Part shown: piece by piece, positions 37,018 to 46,634 of the stretch
Layout of the letters: every line of letters starts with the position of its first letter
Position numbering within the stretch: the stretch's first letter is position 1
Notes under the pieces: generated by a model
What the model saw: only the letters and a program-made list of their open reading frames with translations
What the model was told of the DNA's origin: nothing
Databases searched by the model: none
NCBI RefSeq assembly: GCF_027924605.1
Contig: NZ_AP027042.1
Location: forward strand, 5,309,524-5,373,523
DNA length: 64,000 nucleotides
DNA from: Dyella sp. GSA-30
GTDB taxonomy: Bacteria > Pseudomonadota > Gammaproteobacteria > Xanthomonadales > Rhodanobacteraceae
Direction of reading: 5' to 3'
Program-made: the position numbers and the translations under genes

Positions 37018-39549
37018 ATGAATACGCAACGCATGACCCGCCGGCTGCTCGTCACCAGCATCGCCGGGCTGTTGGCCACTTCGCTGTACGCACAAGACGC
37101 CGCCCCCGCGGCACCGCCCGCGCCGCAACAGGCCCAGGGCGCAACGCCGCCACCGCCACCGCCGCAGAACAAGAACACCACCAATCTGGATCAGGTCGTG
37201 GTGACCGGCACAGCGGCAGCAGGCGGCCTGAAGAAGATCGACACGTCGTATTCGATCACCTCGGCGACGCTCGACCAGATCCGTGAATTCAACCCAAAGA
37301 GCTCGGCCGATCTGCTGAAGATGGCGCCTGGCGTGTTTCCCGAATCCTCCGGCGGCCAGACCGGTGCGAACATCGAAGTGGCCGGCTTCCCGGGCGGTGG
37401 TGACGCGCCCTTCGTGAGTTTTCAGCTCAACGGTTCGCCGCTGTATCCGATGTCGACGCTGTCGTTCATGGAGAACTCGTCGATGTTCCGTCTCGACGAC
37501 ACCATCGACCACGCCGAATTCGTGCTCGGCGGCCCGGCCGTGCTGTACGGCAACGGCCAGCCTGGCCTGACCGCCAACTTCATCCTGCGCGAAGGTACCG
37601 ACACGCCCAGCGGCGATGTCGGCGTGACGTACGGCTCCGAAGGCATGGTGCGTCTGGACGGCTTCTACGGCTTCAAGGTCGCCGATGGCTGGTACGGCAG
37701 CGTCGGCGGATTCTGGCGCAAGTCCGACGGTGTGCGCGACCCGCAGTTCTCGGCCGACAAGGGCGGCTCGCTCACCGCCACGTTGACTCACAACTTCGGC
37801 GACAGCGGCTCGCTGATGTTCTACGCGCGTGACCTGAAGGACCACAACCAGTTCGTCACCGACACGCCCATCCTCAACCCTGGCCGCGGCCAGTTCGACG
37901 GCTACCCGGGCTTCGATCCGCTGACCGGCACCTTCGGCAGCAAGGCCAATCAGTACAGCTGGATCCAGACCACGCCCTGCAACACGCCCGGATGCCAACC
38001 GGGTGGCCAGGGCCTGAATCTGGGCAAGGGACGCGGCGCCGACATCCTTTCGCTGGGCGGCAATCTCGATTTCGACTTTGGCAATGGCTGGAGCATCTCC
38101 GACAAGTTCAACTTCACCGGCGGTCAGATGAACACGATCGCCTTCTTCAGCACCGGCGCCAATCCGCAGACGCTGAGCAGCTACATCGCCGACGCGCTGG
38201 TCTCCAACAACCTGCCGGCCAACACCACCGCCACCGCCGTCTACACCAATAACGGCCAGGCGGCGGACATGAACCAGAACGTCACCACGCAAGGCCTTTG
38301 GTCGGTGCGCAAGCGCATCCAGGGCGTGTCGAACGAGTTCCACCTGAGCAAGGAAATCTTCGACGGCAATACGCTCACGATCGGCAACTATTCGGCCGTC
38401 TACAGCGATCACGACACCTGGTTCCTCGGCAACAACATGCTGCTGCAGGCCAAGAACAACCCGAGCCCAATCGCCGTCAACCTGGGCAATGGCGACGTGC
38501 TGTCCAATCCCGGCGGTTTCGTGAGCGGCCCGTCCACGGCGATCCGCGAGGCCTGGAACGGCTTCAACACGGCATTCTTCGTCACCGATTCGTGGAAGGT
38601 CGACCAGTGGTTGTTCGACGCCGGCATCCGCGCCGAGCGCCAGCAGGCCAGCGGCCGCATTCAGAACACCGCGACCGGTGACCTGGATGCCAATCCGACC
38701 ACGCTTTACAACAACAACTCGCAGTACGTGGTCGCCGGCAATTCGTACATCAACTACAAGAAGACCGCACCTTCCTGGACGGTCGGCGTCAACTACGAAA
38801 TCCAGAGCAATATGAGCGTGTACGCGCGCATCAACGACGGCGTGCATTTCCCCGGCTTCGACGATCTGCGCGGCCTGCCCAGCCAGCCGGTCAACAAGAT
38901 CCACAACATGGAAATCGGCTTCAAGTACCAGGCCGACTGGATCTATCTGGACGTCAACGCCTACCGCAAGCTGTTCTACAACGTGCCGTACACGATCACC
39001 CAGGGCAACGGCCAGCAGTTCTCGTTCGACTACGGCTCGGCGACCAAGGGTATCAACTTCACCACGGTGCTCAAGCCGTTCGAAGGCTTCTCGGTGCAGT
39101 TCAGCGGCGACTACATGGATGGCCACTACACGCATAGCGCCGCGTGTACGCCGTATACCGCCCAGGACGGCAGCTCGCAATGCGCCAGCCTCGATGGCAT
39201 GCAACTGCAGCGCCAGCCGACGTTCCAGGGCCGCCTGACCCCCGGCTACGAATTCCCGACGGCGTGGGGCAGCATGAAGTTCTGGGTGACCTACGAGTAT
39301 GTGGGTAATCGCACCGGCGATCTGATCGAGCAGCAACCGCTCGGCCAGTATCACGACTGGAGCTTCGGCGCGACCGCAAATATCGGCCAGGCGTGGCAGG
39401 TCAACCTGCAGGGCACGAACATCACCAACGAGATCGGCATTACCGAAGGCAACTCGCGCCTGTTCGGCTTCGCCAGCAGCGGCGGCGTTATCCTTGCCCG
39501 CTCGATCGAGGGCCGCGAAGTCAATCTGCAGGTGAAGTACAAGTTCTAA
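37018..39549 (+). CDS. TonB-dependent receptor of the alpha-glucoside locus
   Basis: The 843-residue outer-membrane receptor has a signal peptide ending TSLYAQ, a proline/glutamine-rich linker (APAAPPAPQQAQGATPPPPP), a TonB box-like NLDQVVVTG, the plug with SADLLKMAPGVFPESSGGQ and ILREGTDTPSGDVGV, and a beta-barrel ending EVNLQVKYKF with a terminal phenylalanine. The start MNTQRMTRRLLV at 37018 has GGAGG nine bases before. It lies between the cytoplasmic fusion enzyme and an MFS/GH65 pair, so oligosaccharide uptake is likely. There is no SusD partner, as expected outside Bacteroidetes. Substrate is inferred from neighbours only. Confidence 0.9.
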   Translation: MNTQRMTRRLLVTSIAGLLATSLYAQDAAPAAPPAPQQAQGATPPPPPPQNKNTTNLDQVVVTGTAAAGGLKKIDTSYSITSATLDQIREFNPKSSADLLKMAPGVFPESSGGQTGANIEVAGFPGGGDAPFVSFQLNGSPLYPMSTLSFMENSSMFRLDDTIDHAEFVLGGPAVLYGNGQPGLTANFILREGTDTPSGDVGVTYGSEGMVRLDGFYGFKVADGWYGSVGGFWRKSDGVRDPQFSADKGGSLTATLTHNFGDSGSLMFYARDLKDHNQFVTDTPILNPGRGQFDGYPGFDPLTGTFGSKANQYSWIQTTPCNTPGCQPGGQGLNLGKGRGADILSLGGNLDFDFGNGWSISDKFNFTGGQMNTIAFFSTGANPQTLSSYIADALVSNNLPANTTATAVYTNNGQAADMNQNVTTQGLWSVRKRIQGVSNEFHLSKEIFDGNTLTIGNYSAVYSDHDTWFLGNNMLLQAKNNPSPIAVNLGNGDVLSNPGGFVSGPSTAIREAWNGFNTAFFVTDSWKVDQWLFDAGIRAERQQASGRIQNTATGDLDANPTTLYNNNSQYVVAGNSYINYKKTAPSWTVGVNYEIQSNMSVYARINDGVHFPGFDDLRGLPSQPVNKIHNMEIGFKYQADWIYLDVNAYRKLFYNVPYTITQGNGQQFSFDYGSATKGINFTTVLKPFEGFSVQFSGDYMDGHYTHSAACTPYTAQDGSSQCASLDGMQLQRQPTFQGRLTPGYEFPTAWGSMKFWVTYEYVGNRTGDLIEQQPLGQYHDWSFGATANIGQAWQVNLQGTNITNEIGITEGNSRLFGFASSGGVILARSIEGREVNLQVKYKF

Positions 39550-39568
39550 GCGCACTCCCCTCCGCGTT

Positions 39569-39606
39569 CCCCGGGTGTCGCCATGACGGCACCCGGGGTT
39601 CTTTTT
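39569..39606 (+). terminator. Intrinsic terminator after the TonB receptor
   Basis: A GC-rich stem CCCCGGGTG / CACCCGGGG (extendable through one G-U pair) is followed by TTCTTTTTCT. It lies 20 bases after the receptor stop and before the MFS gene. It may attenuate rather than fully separate the receptor from the downstream pair. Confidence 0.82.
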
Positions 39607-39628
39607 CTCACCGCAGATCGAGGTGTGC

Positions 39629-40891
39629 ATGAGCCGGTTCCGCATGGTCGTCGCGCTGGCGACGATCTACATGGTGTTCGCGATTCTTCTCAACAGTGTC
39701 GGCACGGTCATTCTGCAGTCGATCCACACCTTCGGCATCGACAAGCCGCAGGCCAGCCTGCTTGAGTTGTTCAAGGATCTGCCGATTGCCGTGACGTCGT
39801 TTCTGGTCGCCTCATTCCTGCCCAGACTCGGTTACCGGCGCGCGATGATGCTTGCACTTTGCATCGTCGGCGGCGCCTGCATGCTGATGCCGCTTTACCC
39901 GAGCTTTCACACCACCGAATTGCTATTCACCTGTATCGGCGTGTCGTTCGCGCTAGCCAAGGTATCGGTGTATTCATCGATCGGCCTGCTCACGCGCGAC
40001 AAGGCCGAGCACGGCCGGCTGACCAATACCATCGAAGGTCTGTTCATGCTTGGCGTGCTGGCCAGCGGCTGGATATTCAGCGCCTTCATCGATCACGCCA
40101 ACCCTGCCAACCCATCCTGGTTCAACGTGTACTGGCTGCTGGCCGTCCTTTGCCTGGGCACGGTCGCTCTGCTCTACGGCGCGCAACTCGATGAGTCGGC
40201 CGCGCACGGCGAAGCGCGGCTGTCGATCGGACAGGCGATGCGCGACATGTATCGGCTGATGATGCGCACACTGGTCTATGTATTCCTGCTTTCGGCGTTT
40301 CTCTACGTGCTGATCGAGCAGAGCTTCAGTACCTGGCTGCCGACGTTCAACAACGAGATCCTCAAGCTGCCCAATGCCATGAGCATCCAGATGGCGAGCA
40401 TCCTGGCCGGCACCACTGCGTTGGGGCGCATTCTCGCCGGACAACTGCTGCGTCGGATGCACTGGCATACGCTGCTCAATCTGTGCGTGATCGGCATGGG
40501 CGTACTGATCCTGTCCGTGCTGCCGTTGGCCAGCCATAGTCCATCTTTCGCGCCGTCGGGCTGGCTCGACGCACCGCTGGCGGCCTATCTCATTCCCTTG
40601 ATCGGCCTGCTGATGGCACCGATCTATCCGGTCATCAATTCCGTCGCGCTCAGTTCCCTGCCCAAACCGACGCATGCGGCGATGACCGGTCTCATCGTGA
40701 TCTTTTCCGCGCTTGGCGGCACACTCGGTTCGCGTATCACCGCGCTGGTGTTCGCCAGCTTCGGCGGCATCCATGCGTTCTATTTCTCGCTGGTGCCGAT
40801 GACGCTGATCCTGGTGACCCTGTTTTTGTTCAAGCGCGAGACCGACCGCGCCGGAACACCTTCCCTGCCCGCGCCCGAGGGCGCCGCATGA
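39629..40891 (+). CDS. MFS transporter of the alpha-glucoside locus
   Basis: The 420-residue protein has about 12 hydrophobic segments. Typical spans are MVVALATIYMVFAILLNS, PIAVTSFLVASFL followed by the LGYRRAM loop, and LLMAPIYPVINSVALSSL. The start ATG at 39629 follows GAGG. It belongs broadly to the MFS sugar transporters; I do not recognise a precise subfamily. Its stop overlaps the GH65 hydrolase start by ATGA (40888-40891), so the transporter and the secreted enzyme are made together. Import of glucose or intact disaccharide from the periplasm is the likely role. Confidence 0.85.
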   Translation: MSRFRMVVALATIYMVFAILLNSVGTVILQSIHTFGIDKPQASLLELFKDLPIAVTSFLVASFLPRLGYRRAMMLALCIVGGACMLMPLYPSFHTTELLFTCIGVSFALAKVSVYSSIGLLTRDKAEHGRLTNTIEGLFMLGVLASGWIFSAFIDHANPANPSWFNVYWLLAVLCLGTVALLYGAQLDESAAHGEARLSIGQAMRDMYRLMMRTLVYVFLLSAFLYVLIEQSFSTWLPTFNNEILKLPNAMSIQMASILAGTTALGRILAGQLLRRMHWHTLLNLCVIGMGVLILSVLPLASHSPSFAPSGWLDAPLAAYLIPLIGLLMAPIYPVINSVALSSLPKPTHAAMTGLIVIFSALGGTLGSRITALVFASFGGIHAFYFSLVPMTLILVTLFLFKRETDRAGTPSLPAPEGAA

Positions 40892-43155
40892 GATCGACGA
40901 CCAGCATGAACTCCTTTATCCGGCATTTGCCGCGCGCACTTGCATTGAGCCTGCTCCTGGTAGCCACCCGCGTTGGCGCGGCGACCGACCCCAGCTTCGT
41001 GCTTACCGGCACCTCGGATCAATTCGACGGTTATTTCCCGAGCTATCTGGCCAACGGCTATTTCTCCACCATGACCTCGGTGCGCGGCACCGGGCCAACC
41101 ATGGGCTACATGGTCGCGACGATGGACTATGCCAAGGACGATATCGCGCGCCCCGCGGCGCTGCCCGGCTGGAACGAGATCGACTACAACCCGGGCGGCG
41201 GCTGGCTCAATAGCACGCGCGTGGCCAAGGAGATTTTCACTCACTATGCGCAGACGCTGGATATGTATGGCGCAACGTTGAACACGACGTACCGCTTCGT
41301 CTACGCCAACAAGTCCACCGATGTCGAGGTCACCACGTTCGTCAGCCAGGACGCCAATCATCTGGCGGCCACCCGCCTCACCATCACGCCGCAGTTCGAC
41401 GGCAGCGTTGAGCTCACGTTTCCGATCCGCCTGTGGTCCGAGCATCAACCACGTTTCCCGATCGCCAAGATGACCGGTGACGAGATGATCGCCGCGGTCA
41501 TCGCCAGCGGACAGAATCTGGACAACAAGCCGGTGCCCACACCCGATCGCGCCGCGGTGTGGTATCCGGGCGTGGTGCGCATCCAGTCCACCGGCGGCGA
41601 TACGAAGACGCTCACGCTATGGCTGGACGGTCGCGCGGAGCAAGGCGTGGCGGTCGCGCAGGCCGTGGCCGTCGAATTGCCGAAGGGACTCGACGTCGAG
41701 GACGTGCAACTGGAGCAGACGCCGTACAAGCTTTCGCTCAATCTGAAAGCGAAGGTCCGTAAGGGCCAGAGCTACCGCTTCACCAAGTACATCGCCGCGT
41801 CGCGCGAGGGTTGGGGTAGCGACGCGAAGGCTGATCGGGTCCTGGCCGAGCAGGCGCGCACGACCGGCTTCGATACGCTGCTGGCCCGGCATCAGGCCGC
41901 CTGGCACACGCTTTGGGAATCGGACATCCGCGTCGCCGGCGATGCCAACGTACAGAAGGCCGTGCATTCGGACCTCTACTACCTGCTGTCCAACACCACT
42001 ACGGGCACGAGCTGGCCGATGGGCGCCTGCGCGCTGACTCCTGGCTATGCCGGGCATGCGTTCTGGGACAGCGATTCGTGGGTCTTTCCCGCCTTGCTCC
42101 TGCTGCACCCGGAGCGAGCCAAGCCGATCGTGATGTTCCGTCATCGCACGCTCGGCCCCGCGCAGGCGCGCGCGGCGCAATTCGGCGCGAAGGGCGCCAT
42201 GTATCCCTGGGAAGCCGATCCGGAAACCGGCAAGGACTTCACCCCGCATTTTGCCTATGAGGTCTACCGGGAAATCCATGTCAACGCCGACATCGCGATC
42301 GCGCAGTGGCAGTACTACAACGCCACCGGCGACGATGCCTGGCTCAAGCAGTATGGCTGGCCGGTGATCGAACAGATCGCGACATTCTGGGCCAGTCGCG
42401 TCAGCTACGACAAGGCGCACGATCGCTACGAAATCCATCACGTCACATCGCCGGACGAAGCCTATAACGACGTACCGAATGACTCGTTCACCAACGCCGC
42501 CGCGCAGAAGGCCTTACGCATCGCGGTCAAGGCGGCGGCGAAAGTCGGCGCAAAGGCCGATCCGCAGTGGAGCGTGATCGCGGACAAGATGACCATCCCG
42601 TTCGATGAGACAGCACAGCGCCATCTCGATTTCGACGCCTCGGTACCGCACGACAAGATCACCTGGATGGGATCGTCGCTGGCGTGGCTGATGTATCCCA
42701 ACCTCGATCTGCCGATGTCGCCGCAAGTACGCCGCAACGACTTCGACTTCCAGTTGCACGAGCTGAAGGAGCACGGCGACGATCCCAACGAGATGATGAT
42801 GGTGATGCTGGCGGTCGGCTCGGCGGAACTGGGCGATGCGCAGGGCGCCGGCGACTGGATCCGGCGAAACCTCTCCGGCTTCCTGAAACCGCCGTTCAAC
42901 GTACGCACCGAAACGGTGGCGAACAACGCCGGCTATATCCTCGCCACATCGGCCGGCTTCGTGCAGAGCTTCGTCTACGGATTGAGCGGTCTGCGCATCG
43001 ACGAGAACGGACTGGCCCAGGCCTATCCGCCGGCGCTGCCGCAAGCCTGGACGTCGCTCGAACTCAAGGGTGTCCACTTCCGGGGCAAGCGTTACGACAT
43101 CACCATCGACCATGGTGCGGACGGCAAGGCCCGACTGGCACGCAAAGAGCTCTGA
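40888..43155 (+). CDS. Secreted GH65-like alpha-glucosidase (six-hairpin glycosidase)
   Basis: The 755-residue protein has a signal peptide (hydrophobic LALSLLLVATRVGAA, probable cleavage after GAA). An N-terminal beta-sandwich begins DQFDGYFPSYLANGYFSTM, and an (alpha/alpha)6 barrel contains GYAGHAFWDSDSWVFPALLL and the acid motif HHVTSPDEAYND (E524). The SPDE form and the lack of the STLSAS-type phosphate site point to a hydrolase of the GH65 acid-trehalase / kojibiose-hydrolase kind rather than a phosphorylase. Another glutamate in NVRTETVANNAGYIL is a candidate base. It probably splits an alpha-linked glucobiose in the periplasm. It is distantly related to the cytoplasmic GH65 domain in the same locus. 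Confidence 0.85.
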   Translation: MRSTTSMNSFIRHLPRALALSLLLVATRVGAATDPSFVLTGTSDQFDGYFPSYLANGYFSTMTSVRGTGPTMGYMVATMDYAKDDIARPAALPGWNEIDYNPGGGWLNSTRVAKEIFTHYAQTLDMYGATLNTTYRFVYANKSTDVEVTTFVSQDANHLAATRLTITPQFDGSVELTFPIRLWSEHQPRFPIAKMTGDEMIAAVIASGQNLDNKPVPTPDRAAVWYPGVVRIQSTGGDTKTLTLWLDGRAEQGVAVAQAVAVELPKGLDVEDVQLEQTPYKLSLNLKAKVRKGQSYRFTKYIAASREGWGSDAKADRVLAEQARTTGFDTLLARHQAAWHTLWESDIRVAGDANVQKAVHSDLYYLLSNTTTGTSWPMGACALTPGYAGHAFWDSDSWVFPALLLLHPERAKPIVMFRHRTLGPAQARAAQFGAKGAMYPWEADPETGKDFTPHFAYEVYREIHVNADIAIAQWQYYNATGDDAWLKQYGWPVIEQIATFWASRVSYDKAHDRYEIHHVTSPDEAYNDVPNDSFTNAAAQKALRIAVKAAAKVGAKADPQWSVIADKMTIPFDETAQRHLDFDASVPHDKITWMGSSLAWLMYPNLDLPMSPQVRRNDFDFQLHELKEHGDDPNEMMMVMLAVGSAELGDAQGAGDWIRRNLSGFLKPPFNVRTETVANNAGYILATSAGFVQSFVYGLSGLRIDENGLAQAYPPALPQAWTSLELKGVHFRGKRYDITIDHGADGKARLARKEL

Positions 43156-43471
43156 CCGAAGCGGCAGGATCTACCTTATCGCGCTCCCGGGCGTCTCGAA
43201 GTGAACCAGGCCCCTCCTGCCGCTGGTGGCGCATATCCATGCGAGCGGATGAAAACCGGCTCAACCCGCCCTTCGTCGCCTATAGCCAACCCCTGATCGG
43301 CCTCCTGATGACGTGGTGGTCAATGCGGTCATTCCGCCGCGAATCGGGCCTGGGGGACGCCTCAGCGACCACTACTGCGACACCGGTCACCAAGACCGTA
43401 AGATAATCAGGGTTTGACGTGTCCGATGCGGGCGTTATCCTCCCTAGATATTCAGGAAACTTGCCAGCGCC
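43156..43471. other. Intergenic region between the GH65 hydrolase and pilR
   Basis: There is no gene here. An inverted repeat GCGGCAGGA (43161-43169) / TCCTGCCGC (43215-43223) may form a long-range hairpin at the end of the sugar operon. A promoter-like TTTGAC...TTATCC pair lies shortly before pilR at about 43415-43442. This gap is the right-hand junction of the insert between pilS and pilR. Confidence 0.5.
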
Positions 43472-44875
43472 ATGAGCCAACAGACCGTACTGGTCATCGA
43501 CGACGAACGCGATATTCGCGAGCTGCTTACCATCACCCTGGGTCGTATGGACCTGAAGGTGGAAGCGGTGGGGACCGTGGGCGAAGCTCGGCGCGCATTG
43601 AGCGAGCGCAGCTACGACCTGTGCTTTACCGACATGCGCCTGCCTGACGGCAACGGCCAGGAGGTGATCGAGCTGATCGCCGCCGGCCACCCCGACACCC
43701 CCGTGGCCATGATCACGGCCTACGGCAACGTCGATGCCGCGGTGAATGCGCTCAAGGCGGGGGCGTTCGACTTCGTCTCCAAGCCGGTCGATATCCAGAT
43801 GCTGCGTCAGCTGGTCCGTACGGCGCTCCGACTGGCCGACGAAAAGCGCAGCGGCGCGGCGGCCAAGGGAGCCGGTTCGAGCGATCGCCTGATCGGCGAC
43901 TCGCCGGCCATGCAACTGGTGCGCTCGACGATCGGCAAGCTGGCACGCAACCAGGCGCCGGTTTACATCGCTGGCGAATCGGGTGTGGGCAAGGAACTGG
44001 TGGCCCGGCTGATCCACGAGCAGGGGCCGCGCGCCACCGGGCCGTTCGTGCCGGTCAATTGCGGCGCGATTCCCTCCGAGCTGATGGAAAGCGAATTCTT
44101 CGGACATCGCAAAGGCAGCTTCACCGGCGCGGTGAACGACAAGGAAGGCCTGTTCCAGGCCGCCCATGGCGGCACGCTGTTTCTGGACGAGGTGGCCGAG
44201 CTGCCACTGCACATGCAGGTCAAACTGCTGCGCGCGATCCAGGAAAAGGCCGTGCGCCCGATCGGCGGGCGCGACGAAGTCCCGGTCGATGTGCGCATTC
44301 TCTCGGCCACGCACAAGAACCTGGCCGGACTGGTCGAACAGGGCCAGTTTCGCCAGGATCTGTTCTACCGCATCAATGTGATCGAGCTGCGCGTACCGCC
44401 CCTTCGCGAGCGCCGCGGCGATGTGCCCTTGCTATCCAATTTCATCCTGCGCCAGCTTGCCGCCAAAAGCGGCTCGGCACCCGGTAGCTTGATGCCTGCC
44501 GCACTGGCCTCGCTGGAAAGTTACGACTTCCCCGGCAACGTGCGCGAACTCGAAAACATCCTTGAGCGCGCGATGGCCATGTCCGACGGCGAAACCATTG
44601 ATGTCAGCGACCTGATGCTGCCTCAGCGCAGCAGCCGTAGCGACATGCCCCCCCTGCCGCAAGCCGGCCAGGCTGCGGCGGCAGCTCCAACGACTGCAGC
44701 GCCGACACAACATCCCGGCGACGGCGGCCTGGACGACTACATCAGCAATCTCGAGCGCACCGCGATCATCAAGGCGCTGGAAGAATCCCGCTACAACAAG
44801 ACGGCCGCGGCCAAAAAACTGGGGATTACGTTCCGGGCATTGCGGTACAAGTTGAAGAAGCTCGGGATCGATTGA
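43472..44875 (+). CDS. pilR: Sigma-54-dependent response regulator PilR
   Basis: The 467-residue NtrC-family activator has a receiver domain with VIDDERDIRELL and the phospho-acceptor aspartate 54 in CFTDMRLPDG. An AAA+ domain follows with GESGVGKELVARLIH and the sigma-54 contact loop RKGSFTGAVND (GSFTGA, a serine variant of GAFTGA). A Q/A/P-rich linker leads to a C-terminal Fis-type helix-turn-helix ending NKTAAAKKLGITFRALRYKLKKLGID. It should activate pilA and other RpoN-dependent pilus genes in response to PilS. It has been displaced about 11 kb from pilS. Confidence 0.93.
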   Translation: MSQQTVLVIDDERDIRELLTITLGRMDLKVEAVGTVGEARRALSERSYDLCFTDMRLPDGNGQEVIELIAAGHPDTPVAMITAYGNVDAAVNALKAGAFDFVSKPVDIQMLRQLVRTALRLADEKRSGAAAKGAGSSDRLIGDSPAMQLVRSTIGKLARNQAPVYIAGESGVGKELVARLIHEQGPRATGPFVPVNCGAIPSELMESEFFGHRKGSFTGAVNDKEGLFQAAHGGTLFLDEVAELPLHMQVKLLRAIQEKAVRPIGGRDEVPVDVRILSATHKNLAGLVEQGQFRQDLFYRINVIELRVPPLRERRGDVPLLSNFILRQLAAKSGSAPGSLMPAALASLESYDFPGNVRELENILERAMAMSDGETIDVSDLMLPQRSSRSDMPPLPQAGQAAAAAPTTAAPTQHPGDGGLDDYISNLERTAIIKALEESRYNKTAAAKKLGITFRALRYKLKKLGID

Positions 44876-44882
44876 GGGGACG

Positions 44883-44956
44883 GTCGCGACTGAAGTCGCT
44901 CCTACAAACTTGGCGATGTTTCGCTATCTTGCAGGAGCAACTTCAGCCATGACGCA
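44883..44956. repeat. Palindromic intergenic repeat (family C)
   Basis: GTCGCGACTGAAGTCGCTCC (44883-44902) and a diverged inverted copy ending near 44956 flank about 35 bases, between the convergent pilR and hybrid kinase stops. The 20-base core is identical (reverse complement) to a segment inside a BtuM-like gene at 8735-8754. Confidence 0.8.
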
Positions 44957-44959
44957 ACG

Positions 44960-46504
44960 TCACCGCTCTCGGCTCCCGGTCTGAATCGCTTCCCTCAACA
45001 CCTTCAACAACCGCCGTGTCGAAATCGGCTTGTCGACCAGGTACAGGTGTTCCAGCGAGGGTAGCTCCGCCATGTCCAGCGGCCGATCCGGCCGGGCGAG
45101 CAAAACGACGCCGCGGTTGTATCCATGCTCCATCAGCGCGGCTAGCGTGCGTACGCCGGTGAAGAGATTCATATCGGCATCCATCACGACCAGATCCGGC
45201 ACGCCGTGCGCCTCGATCCACTGCAACGCCGCTGTACCGCTCTGGGTGGCATGCGCCTGATAGCCCCAGGCATCGAGGGTGTCGCTCAGCAGCGATAGCT
45301 GCGCGGCCTCCTCCACCACGACCAGTACGCGCTCGGCCTCGCCCTGCAAACCGTGTTCATCGTCCATCTCGGCGGCATCGATGATCAGTTCGGCCAGCGG
45401 GATATAGAGACTGAAGAAGGTGCCCTTGCCTACTGAGCTCTGTACCCGCATCACGCCGCCATGGCTGGCGATGATGCGCTTGCACGACAGCAGGCCCAAG
45501 CCGGTGCCGGCCTCCTTGGTGGTGAAAAACGGCTCGAACAGACGTGCCAGTACGTCCTGGTCCATGCCTACGCCAGTGTCGGTGACGGTGATACGCAGGT
45601 ACGGCCCGTTGCGCCGCTCTTCGATATCGAGAAAGAACTCCGGCGGCAGCTCGACCTGTGCCGTTTCCACGCGCAGCTGGCCGCCGTGGGGCATCGCCTG
45701 GATCGCGTTGAGGCACAGATTGAGCAGGCATTGCTGCAGCTCGGTATGGTTGCCTTCGAAAGCGAGCTGCTCGTCCTCGGAGGCAATTTCAAGCGAAATC
45801 GACCTGGGCACGCTTCCCTGCAGCAGCAGGCGCAGCGCGTCCAGCAAGGCGCCGATCCGCACCTGTTCGGCCCGACGTGCGCCGCGTGCGAACGACAGCA
45901 TCGACTGCACCATGTCCAGACCGCGCTTGCCGCAATCGCGCACCAGCTTGCCCAACCGCGCCAGACGCGGGTCGTCCTGATAATCCTGCAGGCTGTCGCC
46001 GGCCAGCAACAGCGGCTGCAACAGGTTACGCAAGTCGTGACTGAGCCCGCCGGCCAGCATGGCCAGGCTTTCGAAACGTTGGGCACGTATCAGCTCGGCC
46101 TCCGCGCGGCGGCGCGCGCGCTGGGCATCGGCTTCGCGCAAGGCGCGGCGTACGGCGCTGACCAGCCGCGCCGGATTCTGCTTGAGGATGTAATCGGTTG
46201 CGCCGTTGCGCAACGCTTCGATCGCGGCCTCCTCACCCAGCGTCGCCGAGATGAAGATAAAAGGCAGATCCTGGTCGCGTTCGCGCAGAAGCTCCAGCGC
46301 CCGCTGACCGGAAAAGCCCGGCATGCTCAGGTCCGACAGCACGATATCGGGCCGAAACTCCTCGAGCGCCTCAAGAAAGCTCGGCTCGTCGTCGACCAGC
46401 CGTGATTCGTAGCTCATCGCGTCGGCATCGAGCTCGGACAAAACCAGCTCGGCGTCGAGCTTGCTGTCTTCGATCTGCAGGATGCGAATACCGCTTTCGG
46501 ACAT
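44960..46504 (-). CDS. Hybrid sensor kinase (receiver - kinase - degenerate receiver)
   Basis: The 514-residue soluble protein has an N-terminal receiver (residues about 7-125, IRILQIEDSKLDAELVLSEL, phospho-acceptor aspartate in DIVLSDLSMPGFSG). A HisKA/ATPase module follows with the phospho-histidine in LAGGLSHDLRNLLQPLLL and the ATP lid FEPFFTTKEAGTGLGLLSCK. A C-terminal receiver-like domain has lost the usual acidic pair (VLVVVEEAAQL) but keeps LVVMDADMN. With no membrane segment, it is probably driven by phosphotransfer from other kinases. It lies downstream of the kinase and single receiver at 46635-48919 on the same strand, 130 bases after them. Confidence 0.85.
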   Translation of the reverse strand: MSESGIRILQIEDSKLDAELVLSELDADAMSYESRLVDDEPSFLEALEEFRPDIVLSDLSMPGFSGQRALELLRERDQDLPFIFISATLGEEAAIEALRNGATDYILKQNPARLVSAVRRALREADAQRARRRAEAELIRAQRFESLAMLAGGLSHDLRNLLQPLLLAGDSLQDYQDDPRLARLGKLVRDCGKRGLDMVQSMLSFARGARRAEQVRIGALLDALRLLLQGSVPRSISLEIASEDEQLAFEGNHTELQQCLLNLCLNAIQAMPHGGQLRVETAQVELPPEFFLDIEERRNGPYLRITVTDTGVGMDQDVLARLFEPFFTTKEAGTGLGLLSCKRIIASHGGVMRVQSSVGKGTFFSLYIPLAELIIDAAEMDDEHGLQGEAERVLVVVEEAAQLSLLSDTLDAWGYQAHATQSGTAALQWIEAHGVPDLVVMDADMNLFTGVRTLAALMEHGYNRGVVLLARPDRPLDMAELPSLEHLYLVDKPISTRRLLKVLREAIQTGSRER

Positions 46505-46634
46505 GGAAGAGGCTCAAGTAAATAACATAAGAACAGCTACGCATTGCCCCCTTGGGGCACCAGCAGATGACGAGCACTTCGCACGGAGCGAGCACGGAGC
46601 AGTCAGATCATCGATCCCCATGGCTATCCTACGC

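Noticed and set aside
36934-39645. A 903-codon minus-strand open frame
   Set aside because: It is the antisense of the TonB receptor, has arginine/valine-rich non-family sequence, and reflects GC-rich codon use of the real gene.
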